Shown here: positions 22,289 to 33,761 of the stretch, in pieces
How the letters are laid out: every line of letters starts with the position of its first letter
Position numbering within the stretch: the first letter of the stretch is position 1
Assembly (NCBI GenBank): GCA_007115705.1
Contig: QXEO01002091.1
Span: forward strand, 434,001-498,000
Length of the DNA stretch: 64,000 bases
Source: Dactylis glomerata
Taxonomy: Eukaryota; Streptophyta; Magnoliopsida; Poales; Poaceae
Direction: 5' to 3'
Translations under genes and position numbers: made by a program
The notes under the pieces: model-generated
Told to the model about the DNA's origin: nothing
The model's input: the letters and a program-made list of their open reading frames with translations, nothing else
Databases searched by the model: none

Positions 22289-25231
22289 GCATCTTTGCAA
22301 ATTACTGCGCCTAGCTCAAAGGCGTTAAAGAAAAGCACTCTTGGGAGATAACCCATTGTTTTACTTTCAGTACTTTTTCTTTTATTTGAGTCTTGGAAGT
22401 TATTACTACTGTAATAACCGCTCCTTATCCTTTTTATTTCGTTTTTGTGCCAAGAGAAGCCTCTAATTTGAGTGAGGTAATGATTTGGGGATGTTGCTGT
22501 CCTGAAACTGTTTTCGGTGCTGCACCGTAAAAATTCGTGAAAATTCTCTGTTTATCTTTTGGACCTGCGATTTCTTGTGCATATGCCCCAGGTTATATCC
22601 AAACTTTTGTTAGTTGAACACTTTTTGATTTGAGTAACAGAAAATCCCTCAAAAATTCGACCTTTGTCAGCTGTTCAGTTTTGACAGATTTCTGCCAATA
22701 TTTGTGTTTGCCACTTTATCGCTTTCTTTTGAGTTCTTTTGATTATGGAACTTTTGGGGAAGTTGCTACAGTAGTATCTACTATATATGTGGTGGTTTTG
22801 AGTTGAAACCTGAAGCAAAAAGAGGTTGAATATATGTTATGCTTACACTAATGTTGCTAATAGAATTGTGTTTAGTTTTGTATGAAGGAAGTTTTCAAGT
22901 GTAGGGATTGGAGAATGATGAGATGAGTTGAAGAATGGACAAAAGCTTAAGCTTGGGGATGCCCATGCATCACCCCAAGAAATATCCAAGAAGTACAAGC
23001 GTCAAAGCTTGGGGATGCCCCCGAGGCACCCCTTCTTCATCGGCAAAAATCAGGTCACCTTTCAAGACACTATATTTTTATTGCTTCATGCACTATGTGT
23101 TTTTCTTGGAGCGTCAGTTGCTTTAGTTTTCTTTATTAGTTTAGTTTTGTTTGCTGCAATAAACGGTTTGATCACATCATGTTGTTTTGGAGAGAGACTT
23201 ATTCCGCTTTTTATTTGCCAAGAACACTCCGTTTTTACCTCTTATCGTTTCAACGAGTGTTCTCTTTTTCTGCTACTGCGTTTTGCTTGCAGTTTTCGCC
23301 TTGATTTGCGTTCAGATATTATTATATTTATTTATCAAGGTGTATTTTTGCCTCTGATCTTTATTGGTCTTCATCAAAAGAGGTGTTTATAATTTTTTTT
23401 TGAATGGTGTTGGAAAAGAGAAAAAGCTTTATGCAAAAAAGTGGTACAAGAAGGAGCTTGTGTAGACCGCGGCCTAGGCTTTTGCATGTCATGCTTGATG
23501 TCTTTTTGATAGTATGCTTAGTGGTTTTGCTGTAGCATGACTTGTCCCAAATAACTAAGATTGCTTAATGAGCCTTTGAAAAAATCATGCGTTGTTTTTA
23601 TTGTATGGAAGCATTATTTTGGTTTTCTCCTTGATGCTTTATTTGGGTTGACTTGGCGCATGCTCACACATGTTAGACTCTTACAAAGTCGCCAATAGCC
23701 TTCATGATCATTTAGTTTTTGACTTTTGATGCCATCTTATGCTTCTTTTAATGTCGCTTTGTCGCTTTGCATGATTATGGCCATTATTGCTCTCTTAGTT
23801 GGTCGCTCCTAGTCTTTTGCTAGCTCTCGCCTTGTACTGAGTATGAGCTCTACTCGTGCATCCAACTCCTAAAAGCCAAAGTTTTCCAAAGTGTCCACCA
23901 TACATACCTACTAGCAATTTGCTATTCCAAGTAAATTTGACTTTCTTTTATTTTCTCTTCAAATTAAACTCTTACCAGTGTTATGTGAAATTCGGTCAGT
24001 AAAGCTCTCACGAACCGGAAGGCACACTTTACTTTTTCCTGTTCTTAAAAATTTGACATTGTGGTCTCTTATGTTGAGTTGTTATGCTTGCAAGTTGTAA
24101 GTTGGATTCTAGCCCAGCCATGCTGTCATGGGCAAGCTTTCAAGATTGCACATCTTAATTGAGTTGATATCGTGATCTTTTGTTTATGGATGCCCACGGT
24201 GTGAAATGAATTGGGAATCTTGTAGGGATCATGGAGTTTGTATATGTGTTAGGGAAACGCCGGGCCGCCAATCTAAGCCATGCATAATTCATGGTGGAAA
24301 TTTGCAGCATACCCATGGTGAACATTCGACGACGCATCTCACAATAAAAAGCTAAACAAAAGGCAAATAAAAGAGATGTCGAGGTGTTCATTGTCTGCTT
24401 GTCCTGTCATTTTGGTGTGGGCTTGTTCCATGTCATCGGGCACGGAGGTACCCCATTGGCGGTTCTCAATGATATGCATATACTTACAATGACAAGAGCC
24501 TTGCTTGGGACTCTAAGTAAAGTAGCATGAGGTTTGGGTACTCGTATTCACGGGGCACGAGGTTTTCAACTTATGATTTGTCAAGCATATGCATCATAAT
24601 TGTTCTCGCATTAACTTTAACCATTCAAGATGCTTATGATGGGGGCAATGAGAGCTCAAAGCCGGTAAGTACCATAATTTTTGAAGGTTATAAAACTTGC
24701 AATCACTGCTTCCCTCTGCGAAGGGCCTTTCTTTTACTTTTATGTTGAGTTGCCACCTTCTACCTTTATGCACCATTAAGAGAGCATAGTTGTCATTCTT
24801 AGTATAATGTGCATTGTCCCAAAGTTTTCATTGATTGATTCATATTGTTGGTTTCACTTGTTCTCAAATTATTTGTATCTAGTCGCCCTCTTAAACTTGA
24901 AGGTGTCCTATGCATTTATGTTTTGCTCTCTTTGAAGGACAAGCTGAAAACCTTTTGTATGTTTTTCCTTATGATGTGAACACACGTTTGACTTTCATTG
25001 TTTCATTTTCATGATCTTTTGTTTGTGTTCATCTGCATGTTTACAACATGGTTGCTAGGTTCTTATTGTCAAGATTATATCTTCATGCCCATGTTTTAAG
25101 TTCTTATGATCCCAGCTCACAATGCTTACATATATGATCAAGATTGTGTAGGTGCATGTCACCTCAAAAATTATTCTTTTGTTATCACTTACCTACTCGA
25201 GGAGGAGCAGGAGTTAAGCTTGGGGATGCCT
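22289..25231 (+). other. Element 2, non-coding 3' module
   Basis: No retrotransposon enzyme ORF. It matches the reverse complement of 5921-8830, starting within the last codons of the element 1 gag (GCGCCTAGCTCAAAGGCG). AAGCTTGGGGATGC occurs at 22949-22962, 23005-23018 and 25217-25230. The last lies two bases before the LTR and is the likely polypurine tract. Confidence 0.75.
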
Positions 25232-26770
25232 GATACGTCTCAAACGTATCTATAATTTTTGATGCTCCATGCTTGTTTTTACACCATTTGCCTATTGTTT
25301 CGTTACACTTAGTGGCACTTTTATGCATTTTCCGGAACTAACCTATTAACGAGTTGCTACAGTGCCAGTTCCCTGTTTTCTGCTGTTTTTGTGTTTCAGA
25401 AGTGATACACAGGAAATATTCTCGGAATTGGACGAAACAAAAGCCAGAAGTCTTATTTTTCCCGGGAGCATCCAGACATCCGAAGAGAGGAAGGAGAGGG
25501 GCCACAGGCCTCCCTCACACAGGGCTGGCGCGGCCCAGGCCCTGGCCGCGCCACCCATGTGTGATGAGCCCCTGGCTGCCCTCTCGCGATGCCCCTTCGC
25601 CTATAAGAAGCCTCAGGACAGAAAACCCTAAGGGATTCGGCAATTTTCCAGAAAGAGTTCCACAGCTCCGCCGCCATCGCCGACGAATTTCGGGGGACAG
25701 AAGTCTCTGTTTCGGCACCCTGCCGGGACGGGGAAGTGCCCCCGGAGCCAGCTCCATCAGCCTCCATCACCGTCTCCGCCGTCTCCATCGACCTCACCGC
25801 CATCTCCATCAACCTTGCTGTCTCCTATGATGAGGAGGGAGTAGTTCATCCCCGGGGCTGAGGGCTCTACCGGTAGCTATGTGGTTCACCTCTCTCTCCC
25901 ATGATGTGATCTTTATGTGATCGTGAGCTTTGTATCATGTTGAACAAATACATGTTATTATTCAGATATTATGTGTACTCTAGTGGTGATTATTAAAGTA
26001 ATCTATTCCTCCTGCTATGGTGTAACGGTGACAGTGTGTGCATCATGGTGGTACTTGGTTTAGGCTATGATTGTGATCTCTTGTGGATTATGAGAATAAT
26101 TATTGCTATGATAGTATTGAGTGATCTATTCCTCCTTTCATGGTGTAAAGTTGACAGTGTGTGCACCGTGTTAGTACTTGGTTTAAGTTTCAATGATTTC
26201 TATCTTGAATTGTGATCTGATTTGGATATCTCTATGAGTGGTGTTTGTCAAGTACTTGATGAACTTTAAGGGGTGCTTCTGTAGCCACTACACAATGATT
26301 AGTGTTATTCAATAGGAGAGTAATTCAGAGTGCCTTAGCAAAGAGAAGTTATTTGTTCAGTCATGTTATATTGTTGGGAGTGTGTCCACTAGTGAAAGTA
26401 TGATCCCTAGGCCTTGTTTCCAAGCATTGCACACCGTTTACTTGCTATTTTGTTACTTGTTTACTCGCAGCGATATTTATTTCACATCACGTTTGCTACT
26501 TATAATCATCTATACCACTTGTATTTCACTATCTCTTCGCCGAACTAGTGCACCTATACATCTGACAAGTGTATTGGGTGTGTTGGGGACACAAGAGACT
26601 TTCTGTATCGTAATTGCAGGGTTGCTTGAGAGGGATAGCTTTGACCTCTAACCTCCCTGAGTTCGATAAACCTTGGGTGATCCACTTAAGGGAAACTTGC
26701 TGCTGTTCTACAAACCTCTGCACTTGGAGGCCCAACAAGTGTCTACAAGAATAGAAGTGCGTAGACATCA
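25232..26770 (+). repeat. Element 2, 3' LTR
   Basis: 1,539 bp, partner of 19739-21278 with few substitutions (for example GCGATGC for GCGACGC in the GC-rich part). It is followed directly by the CCACA duplication and the resumed CACTA coding sequence. Confidence 0.9.
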
Positions 26771-27814
26771 CCACATACTGTTTCCATACAACTTCAGGTG
26801 AGGGTCTTACTCTGTTGTGTCCATTCACTTATAAGTATAATTGATAAGTTACTGACATATATATATATACATGTGCAACTACCACTGGATTCTGTTGGAC
26901 ATTCAAATTGATAAGGGAAGAGTTGATGCCTTCGACCCATTATTGAGACCCTTGGAACAGTTCCAAAGCCTGCAGGACATGCTCCAAGGGTAATTTTAAT
27001 CATTCTTGCGCTCTATCGGTCTCTTTCGATGATTTTCTGATATATCAATTAATGAAAAACTTAGCAAATCATTTTCCTTGTCGAGCAGGGTTTGGAAGCG
27101 GTTCAAGTGCGTGACTGACGGTATCGAGCATGAGAACCTGACCTTTAGAGCGGCTCAGGTAAGTAGTAGTATGATATACTTCTATTTTTAATACATTTAT
27201 GATGCTAGATTATTATTTTGATTATATTCTATTCTCGTAAAGTGCGACCAGCAGCCACGGGGGATGCATCTATGTGGATACTACGTTTGCGAGTCCATTC
27301 ACACGTTTACCTCTGAGCACAAGGATTACAGATACGACGTAAGCAATAAACATTCACACCTCTATTTTTACCCATCATTCTTTGTTATCATGATTGACAT
27401 TCATATTCATCTCCTCTTCTTATATAGTACACGGCCATGAGGGAGAAGTACCTACCAGAGCAATGCGCGATTGCTGTTGCAGAGGAGCTAGCGGCCTTTC
27501 TGAGGACAGAAGCTATAAACGACAAAGGTCGATTTAGTGTAGCTAGGGGCCATTACTAATGTTGGTCCATGTAATCGAATAGACGGGCTCTAGTCCCGAT
27601 AATTCTGATCTCCATATAATTGTATATATATGCTCGCTTGTAAGATAAGTTAATCTTATATATATATGCATAAACATGTATATTTAGAATTATACGAAAA
27701 CTAATTCCCGAACACCAAACAAGGCACCAAACGAGGCATCACGTTAATCCCCCGAACACCTAAACCCTAAAACCCTAAAACGATAAAACACAAAACAAGA
27801 TCTGCAGAAAATCT

Positions 27815-28021
27815 TTAGTCCCGGTCTGTGTTACGACCCGGGACTAAAGGGCCTGCCCCTGAGGGCGCTCCCAGGCACCCACGTGGAGCTCCTTTGGTCC
27901 CGGCTTGGAACAGGGCCGGGACTAAAGGTTAGGCCTTTAGCCCCGCCTATTTGGTCCCGGTTGGAGAACCGGGACTAAAGCCCCTTACGGGCCGGGACTA
28001 TAGGCCCTGTCCCCACTAGTG
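27815..28021. repeat. CACTA 3' subterminal repeat region
   Basis: Four TTTAGTCCCGG / CCGGGACTAAAG type units in inverted pairs lead to the terminal CCCCACTAGTG. Just before it, 27755-27780 has CCTAAACCCTAAAACCC, a telobox-like run. Confidence 0.85.
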
Positions 28022-28024
28022 TAT

Positions 28025-28286
28025 GAGGTAAACACTTCATCATGTCCTGCTCCTTGGTCGCCCTCGTGCGACCTGGGGATGAAAACCCTACCCACCAACC
28101 CCACAACACCTTGTCCCTCTCTCCCCACCCATGTGCGCCGCTAGGCAAAGCCCGCGTGGTGCCGATGGCCACGGGCCTTTCTTTCCCTGGCGCGTGGAGA
28201 TCCAGCGGGGCAGCGTTCTTTGTGGCGATAGTGCATCTAGTTGGTGGTCTACGTGGCCTAGTGTGATGGCGGCTAGCGAGCTATGT
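28025..28286. other. GC-rich unassigned flank, left part
   Basis: About 260 bases, GC-rich, no convincing gene. It was continuous with 35310 onwards before element 3 inserted. CAAGG at 28287-28291 is the left target duplication of that insertion. The class of this GC-rich stretch is unknown; an old retroposon is possible. Confidence 0.4.
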
Positions 28287-28291
28287 CAAGG

Positions 28292-28390
28292 TGATACGTC
28301 TCCAACGTATCTATAATTTTTGATGCTCCATGCTTATTTTTACACCATTTACCCGATGTTTCGTTACACTTCGTGGCACTTTTACGCACT
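28292..28390 (+). repeat. Truncated LTR fragment of element 3
   Basis: The first ~100 bp of the LTR, then an abrupt switch near CTTTTATGATTTG to the 3' internal sequence also found at 33493. Both parent sequences share TTATG at the switch, consistent with deletion at a microhomology. Confidence 0.8.
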
Positions 28391-28654
28391 TTTATGATTT
28401 GAACACACATTTGACTTTCATTGTTTCATTATTCATGATCTTTTGTTTGTGTTCCTTTTCATGTTATAACATGGTTGCTAAGTTCTTATTGTCAAGATTA
28501 TATCTTTCATGCCCATGTTTTAAGTTCTTTTGATCCTAGCTCACAATGCTTACATATATGATCAAGATTGTGATGGTGCATGTCACCTCAAAAATTATTT
28601 CTTTTGTTATCACTTACCTACTCGAGAACGAGCAGGAGTTAAGCTTGGGGATGC

Positions 28655-30197
28655 TGATACGTCTCCAATGTATCTATAATTTTTGATGCTCCATGCTTGT
28701 TTTTACACCATTTACCCGATGTTTCGTTACACTTCGTGGCACTTTTATGCATTTTTTGGAACTAACCTATTAACAAGTCGCCACAGTGCCAGTTCCCTGT
28801 TTTCTCCAGTTTTTGTGTTTCAGAAAAGCTACACAGGAAATATTCTCGGAATTGGACGAAACAAGTTCCAGAAGTCTTATTTTTCCCGGAAGCTTCCTGA
28901 AGACTGAAAGAGAGCCGGAGGGGGGCCAGAGGCCGCCCTCACACATAGGTGGCGCGGCCCAGGCCCTGGCCACGCCACCCTGGTGTGAGGAGCCCCTGGC
29001 TGCCCTCTGACGACGCCCCTTCGCCTATATAAAGCCTCGGGACGGAAAACCCTAAAGGAGTCGGCAAATTTCCAGAAAGAGTTCCGCAGCGCCGCCGCCA
29101 TCGAAGCCATATTTTGGGGGACAGAAGTCTCTGTTCCGGCACCCTGCCGGGACGGGGAAGTGCCTCCGGAGCCATCTCCATCGACCTCCATCGCCATCTC
29201 CGCCGTCTCCATCGACCTCATCGCCATCTCCATCAACCTTGCTGTCTCCTATGATGAGGAGGGAGTAGTTCTCCCCCGGGGCTGAGGGCTCTACCGGTAG
29301 CTATGTGGTTCACCTCTCTCTCCCATGATGTGATCTTTATGTGATCGTGAGCTTTGTATCATGTTGAACAAGTAGATGTTATTATTCAGATATTATGTGT
29401 ACTCTAGTGGTATTATTAAAGTAATCTATTCCTCCTGCCATGGTGTAACGGTGACAGTGCGTGCATCATGGTGGTACTTGGTCTAGGCTACGATTGTGAT
29501 CTCTTATGGATTATGAGAATAATTATTACTATGATAGTATTGAAGTGATCTATTCCTCCTTTCATGGTGTAATGTTGACAGTGTGTGCACCATGTTAGTA
29601 CTTGGTCTAAGTTGCAATAATATCTATCTTGAGTTGTGATTTGATTTGGATATCTCTATGAGTGGTGTTTGTCAAGTACTGGATGAACTTTGAGGAGTGC
29701 TTCGTAGCCCTACGCAATGATTAGTGTTATTCAATAGGAGAGTAATTCAGAGTACCATAGTGAAGAGAAGTTGTTTATTTGTTCAATCATGTTATATTTG
29801 TTGGGAGTGTGTCCACTAGTGAAAGTATGATCCCTAGGCCTTGTTTCCAAGCTTTGCACACCGTTTACTTACTGTTTTGTTACTTGTTTGCTTGCAGCGA
29901 TACTTATTCCATACTACATTTACTACTCATAATCATCACTACCACTTGTATTTCACTATCTCTTCACCGAACTAGTGCACCTATACATCTGACAAGTGTA
30001 TTGGGTGTGTTGGGGACACAAGAGACTTTCTGTATCGTAATTGCAGGGTTGCTTGAGAGGGATAGCTTTGACCTCTTCCTCCCTGAGTTCGATAAACCTT
30101 GGGTGATCCACTTAAGGGAAACTTGCTGCTTCTCTACAAACCTCTGCACTTGGAGGCCCAACACTGTCTACAAGAACAGAAGCGTGTGTAGACATCA
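28655..30197 (+). repeat. Element 3, middle LTR
   Basis: 1,543 bp, TGATACGTCTCC...GACATCA, with a TATATAAA box at 29026-29033. It is preceded by the AAGCTTGGGGATGC tract and followed by a primer-binding site, so it serves as the 3' LTR of the lost copy and the 5' LTR of the present one. Confidence 0.9.
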
Positions 30198-30207
30198 AGC
30201 TCTTTTT

Positions 30208-30225
30208 TGGCGCCGTTGCCGGGGA
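30208..30225 (+). promoter_or_regulatory. Element 3 primer-binding site (tRNA-Asp)
   Basis: TGGCGCCGTTGCCGGGGA, the same as in element 2, ten bases after the LTR. Confidence 0.85.
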
Positions 30226-30337
30226 GGTAAGGTAAAAGGTACTCGCATCCTCCTGTGTGAGTGCTCGGAGTTATTTCCTTTAGATTCTGCAATTACATCT
30301 TTTTGTTTCTTGTTTTTATTTTCTCTAGTTAGGCTTA

Positions 30338-31186
30338 ATGGAAAACAAAGAGTTCTGTAGTCTTTTTCCTGAGTTTAGATATGAAGTGTTTGAAGAGAAA
30401 TTTGAAAAACCTTTGGAGCTTAATTTGCATGCTAATAGTGTTGTTAGTATGAATGCTTTGAACACCGTTATTGCTAATGCTATAGAAAAGTCTAAGCTTG
30501 GGGAAGCTGGTTTTGTTAAGCATGATATTTTTAGTTCCCTAGCTTTAGTGGAGAAAGTTTGCTCTGATGATATTTTATCTCCCATATGTGATGTTCCTTC
30601 TTATGATGATATGTTTGAAGAATATGCTTTGCGACACAGTAGTTCTCTAGCTTGTGATGATACTGAACCTCTAGTCTATGATGGTTATGATGATGAGTAT
30701 AATATTTTCAGTTCACCTACTTTTGGGAAGAAAAATAGTTATGATTACAATATGCCTCCTGTCTTTGATGATTATGGTGATGAGAATAATTATTCTGTTG
30801 AATCTGCTCCTACTACTATCGTTCATGTGGGGAGTATTAATCCTTTTATGCATGTGGCTCATGATAGGGATGCTTTACGTGATAGTTATATTATTAATTC
30901 TATTCATGATGCTACTGAAAGTTACTATGAGAGAGGGAAACATGGTTTGATGGATCTCAACAATATTGAGTTTCCCCTCTTTATGTTGCAATTCTTAAAG
31001 TTGTACTTGTTTTGCCTTCCTATGCTTTTTGCTTTGCGCTTTCATGACTTGTCTCTTTACAAGACTATTTTTCATAGGAAGTGGTTTAGATTTAAATGTG
31101 TTCCACACTTGCTTTTTTATGCTCTCTATTGCTTTAAGTTCCTATATGGCGCCTTTGCCTCAAGCTCTTATATGGCGCCCACATGA
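30338..31186 (+). CDS. Unknown 282-aa protein of non-autonomous element 3
   Basis: Same length and layout as the protein at 21440-22288: an acidic Tyr/Asp-rich N-terminal part and a hydrophobic aromatic C-terminal part (FPLFMLQFLKLYLFCLP). Substitutions are scattered and the frame is kept. It begins 112 bases after the primer-binding site. Function unknown. Confidence 0.6.
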   Translation: MENKEFCSLFPEFRYEVFEEKFEKPLELNLHANSVVSMNALNTVIANAIEKSKLGEAGFVKHDIFSSLALVEKVCSDDILSPICDVPSYDDMFEEYALRHSSSLACDDTEPLVYDGYDDEYNIFSSPTFGKKNSYDYNMPPVFDDYGDENNYSVESAPTTIVHVGSINPFMHVAHDRDALRDSYIINSIHDATESYYERGKHGLMDLNNIEFPLFMLQFLKLYLFCLPMLFALRFHDLSLYKTIFHRKWFRFKCVPHLLFYALYCFKFLYGAFASSSYMAPT

Positions 31187-33761
31187 GCATCTTTGCAAAT
31201 TACTGCGCCTAGCTCAAAGGCGTTAAAGAAAAGCACTTTTGGGAGATAACCCATTGTTTATTTTTCAGTACCTTTTACTTTTATTTGAGTCTTGGAAGTT
31301 ATTACTACTGTAATGACCTCTCCTTATCCTTTTTATTTCGTTTTTGTGCCAAGAGAAGCCTCTAATTTGATTGAGGTAAGATTTGGGGATGTTGCTGTCC
31401 TGAAACAGTTTTCGGTGCTGCACCGTAAAAATTCGTATAAATTCTCTGTATATCTTTTGGACCTGCGATTTCTTGTGCATATGCCCCAGGTTATATCCAA
31501 ACTTTTGTTAGTTGAACACTTTTTGATTTGAGCAACAGAAAACCCCTCAAAAATTCGACATTTGTCAGCTGTTCAGTTTTGACAGATTTCTGCCAATATT
31601 TGTGTTTGCCGCTTTATCACTTTCTTTTTGAGTTCTTTTGATCACGGAACTTTTGGGGAAGTTTATACAGTAGTATATGCTTTATATGTGGTGGTTTTGG
31701 GTTGAAACCTGAAGCAAAAAGAGGTCGATTATATGTTATGCCTACACAAATGTTGCTAATAGATTTGTGTTTAGTTTTGTATGAAGGAAGTTTTCAAGTG
31801 TAGGGATTGGAGAATGATGAGATGAGTTGAAGAATGGACAAAAGCTCAAGCTTGGGGATGCCCATGCATCACCCTAAGAAATATCCAAGAATTACAAGCA
31901 TCAAAGCTTGGGGATGCCCCCGAGGCACCCCTTCTTCATCGGCAAAAATCAGGTCACCTTTCAAAACACTATTTTTATTGCTTCATGCACTATGCGTTTT
32001 TCTTGGAGCGTCAGTTGTTTTTGTTTTCAGTATTAGTTTAGTTTAGTTTGCTGCAATAAATGGTTTGATCACATCATGTTTCTTTTGGAGGAGATGAACT
32101 CGCTTTTCATTTGCCAAGAACGCTCTAGTTTTCACTCTTATCAAAAACCGAGTGTTCTTTTTTTTCTGCTACTGCTTTTGGTTTTCGTTTTCGCCTTGAT
32201 TTGCATTCAGATCTTCTTATATTTATTTATCAAGGTGTATTTTTGCCTCTGATCTTTATTGGTTTTCATCAAAAGAGGTGTTTATAAAAAGTTTGAAGGG
32301 TGTTGGAAAAGAGTAAAAGCTTTATGCAAAAAAGTGGTACAAGAAGGAGCTTGTGTAGACTGCGGCTTAGGCTTTTTCATGTCATGCTTGATGTCTTTTT
32401 GATAGTATGCTTAGTGGTTTTGCTGTAGCATGACTTGTCTCAAATAACTGAGATTCCTTAATGAGCCTTTGAAAAGATCATGCGTTGTTTTAATTATTTG
32501 GAAGCATTATTTTGGTTTTCTCCTTTGATGCTTTATTTGGGTTGACTTGGCGCATGCTCACACATGTTTGACTCATACAAAGTCGCCATAGCCTCTATGA
32601 TCATTTAGTTTTTGACTTTTGATGCCATCTTATGCTTCTTTTAATGTCGCTTTGTCGCTTTGCATAATTATGGCCGTTATTGCTCTCTTAGTTGGTCGCT
32701 CCCAGTCTTTTGCTAGCCCTCGCCTTGTACTGAGTATGAGCTCTACTTGTGCATCCAACTCCCAAAAACCAAGTTTGCCATTGTGTCCACTATAAACTCC
32801 TATGCATGGTATTTGTAAGCCATTCCAAGTAAATTTGCATGTGCTACCTTTCAAAAACCTTCAAAACACTTCTCGTTTTGTGACACTGTTTTCAGCTCAT
32901 GGGACGTAGTGGTCGGATTTGCTATCTTCCATATTGCTTATTCCAAAAAGAAAAAAAAAAGAGAAAAAAAGGCACTCCTCCATGGAATGTGAATGTTGGT
33001 GGGCACCCGATGGAATCGGTTAGCCATGGTTTGAGAAAGGAAAAAAGGTGGGGAGGAGTGCCAAGCTTTATAAAAAGAGCACAAATGTGCCAATCTCTCT
33101 CTCAAAAACTTGCTTCATTTTTGTATGGAAGATAGTAAGAACCCCATTGCCAGTCGTTGACAAAGACAACCACCTCTCAAAACCAATTTTTATCTCTCTG
33201 TTTTACAAATGAAAAGCTCTAGCACATGTTTAATCACTGCTTCCCTCTGCGAAGGGCCTTTCTTTTTCTTTTATGTTGAGTCTCCACCTTCTACCTTTAT
33301 GCACCATAAGAGAGCATAGTTGTCATTCTTAGTATAATATGCATTGTCCCAAAGTTTTCATTGATAGATTCATGATCATGGTTTCACTTGTTCTTAAATT
33401 ATTTGTATCTAGTCGCCCTCTTAAACTTGAAGGTGTCCTATGCATTTATGTTTTGCTCTCCATGAAGGACAAGCTGAAAACCATTTGTATGTTTTTCCTT
33501 ATGATTTGAAGACACGTTTGACTTTCATTGTTTCATTATTCATGATCTTTTGTTTGTGTTCCTTTTCATGTTATAACATGGTTGCTAAGTTCTTATTGTC
33601 AAGATTATATCTTTCATGCCCATGTTTTAAGTTCTTTTGATCCCAGCTCACAATGCTTACATATATGATCAAGATTGTGATGGTGCATGTCACCTCAAAA
33701 ATTATTTCTTTTGTTATCACTTACCTACTCGAGGACGAGCAGGAGCTAAGCTTGGGGATGC
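31187..33761 (+). other. Element 3, non-coding 3' module with one replaced block
   Basis: It matches the 3' modules of elements 1 and 2 except about 32835-33235, where ~400 bases of unrelated sequence (with a GAAAAAAAAAAGAG run) replace ~765 bases of element 2 (about 23935-24700). AAGCTTGGGGATG-type tracts occur at 31848-31861, 31904-31917 and 33748-33761. No enzyme ORF. Confidence 0.7.

Larger units (their letters stand above)
19739..26770 (+). mobile_element. Non-autonomous LTR retrotransposon, element 2
   Basis: LTRs at 19739-21278 and 25232-26770, target duplication CCACA at 19734-19738 and 26771-26775. It starts TGATACGTCTCAAACG and ends GTAGACATCA. The primer-binding site is at 21289 and the purine-rich AAGCTTGGGGATGC is at 25217-25230. 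The only sizeable ORF is a 282-residue protein of unknown role; gag, protease, reverse transcriptase and integrase are absent. The region after the ORF matches the 3' module of element 1. The LTRs differ at few positions, so the insertion is young. Confidence 0.9.
16731..27559 (+). pseudogene. Second CACTA gene: Transposase_24-like protein with C48 (Ulp1-like) peptidase C-terminus
   Basis: Exons by splice sites and frame: 16731-16967, 17063-19485, 19587-19738 joined past the retrotransposon to 26776-26797, then 26879-26989, 27089-27158, 27243-27338, 27428-27559. The N-terminus is acidic. The middle resembles Ptta/En/Spm (Transposase_24) proteins (GFGPSYPWWLGF, YRSRARVKKRQ) and has a Gln-rich coiled coil. 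A Pro/Ser/Lys-rich linker follows. The C-terminus fits a C48 cysteine peptidase: His in HWILLD (26883-26885), Asp in DAFDP (26934-26936), and Cys in MHLCGYYVCE (27273-27275). Faults: in-frame TAA at 19205-19207, the 7 kb element 2, and an apparent acceptor change to AA at 26877-26878. If the TAA is native, the first product stops at 794 residues without the peptidase. Confidence 0.7.
1055..28021 (+). mobile_element. CACTA (En/Spm) DNA transposon, ~27 kb with nested retrotransposons
   Basis: The left end reads CACTAGTGGAAAACGGGCC and the right end, inverted, reads CACTAGTGGGGACAGGGCC. The flanking bases are TAT at 1052-1054 and TAT at 28022-28024, the 3-bp target duplication expected of this superfamily. 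Both ends carry subterminal palindromes of the TTTAGTCCCGG/CCGGGACTAAA type. In order the element holds a TNP2-type transposase, a 67-bp triple repeat, a small ORF with a 142-bp array, a 162-bp array, and a second gene with a peptidase domain. Subtracting the two nested LTR elements (8,472 and 7,032 bp) and their extra TSD copies leaves about 11.5 kb. Both genes are damaged, so this copy is probably not autonomous, although its ends look usable in trans. Confidence 0.9.

Noticed and set aside
27755..27785. CCCTAAA-like repeats as telomeric DNA
   Set aside because: Only a few imperfect units inside the CACTA 3' region; too short for an interstitial telomere.
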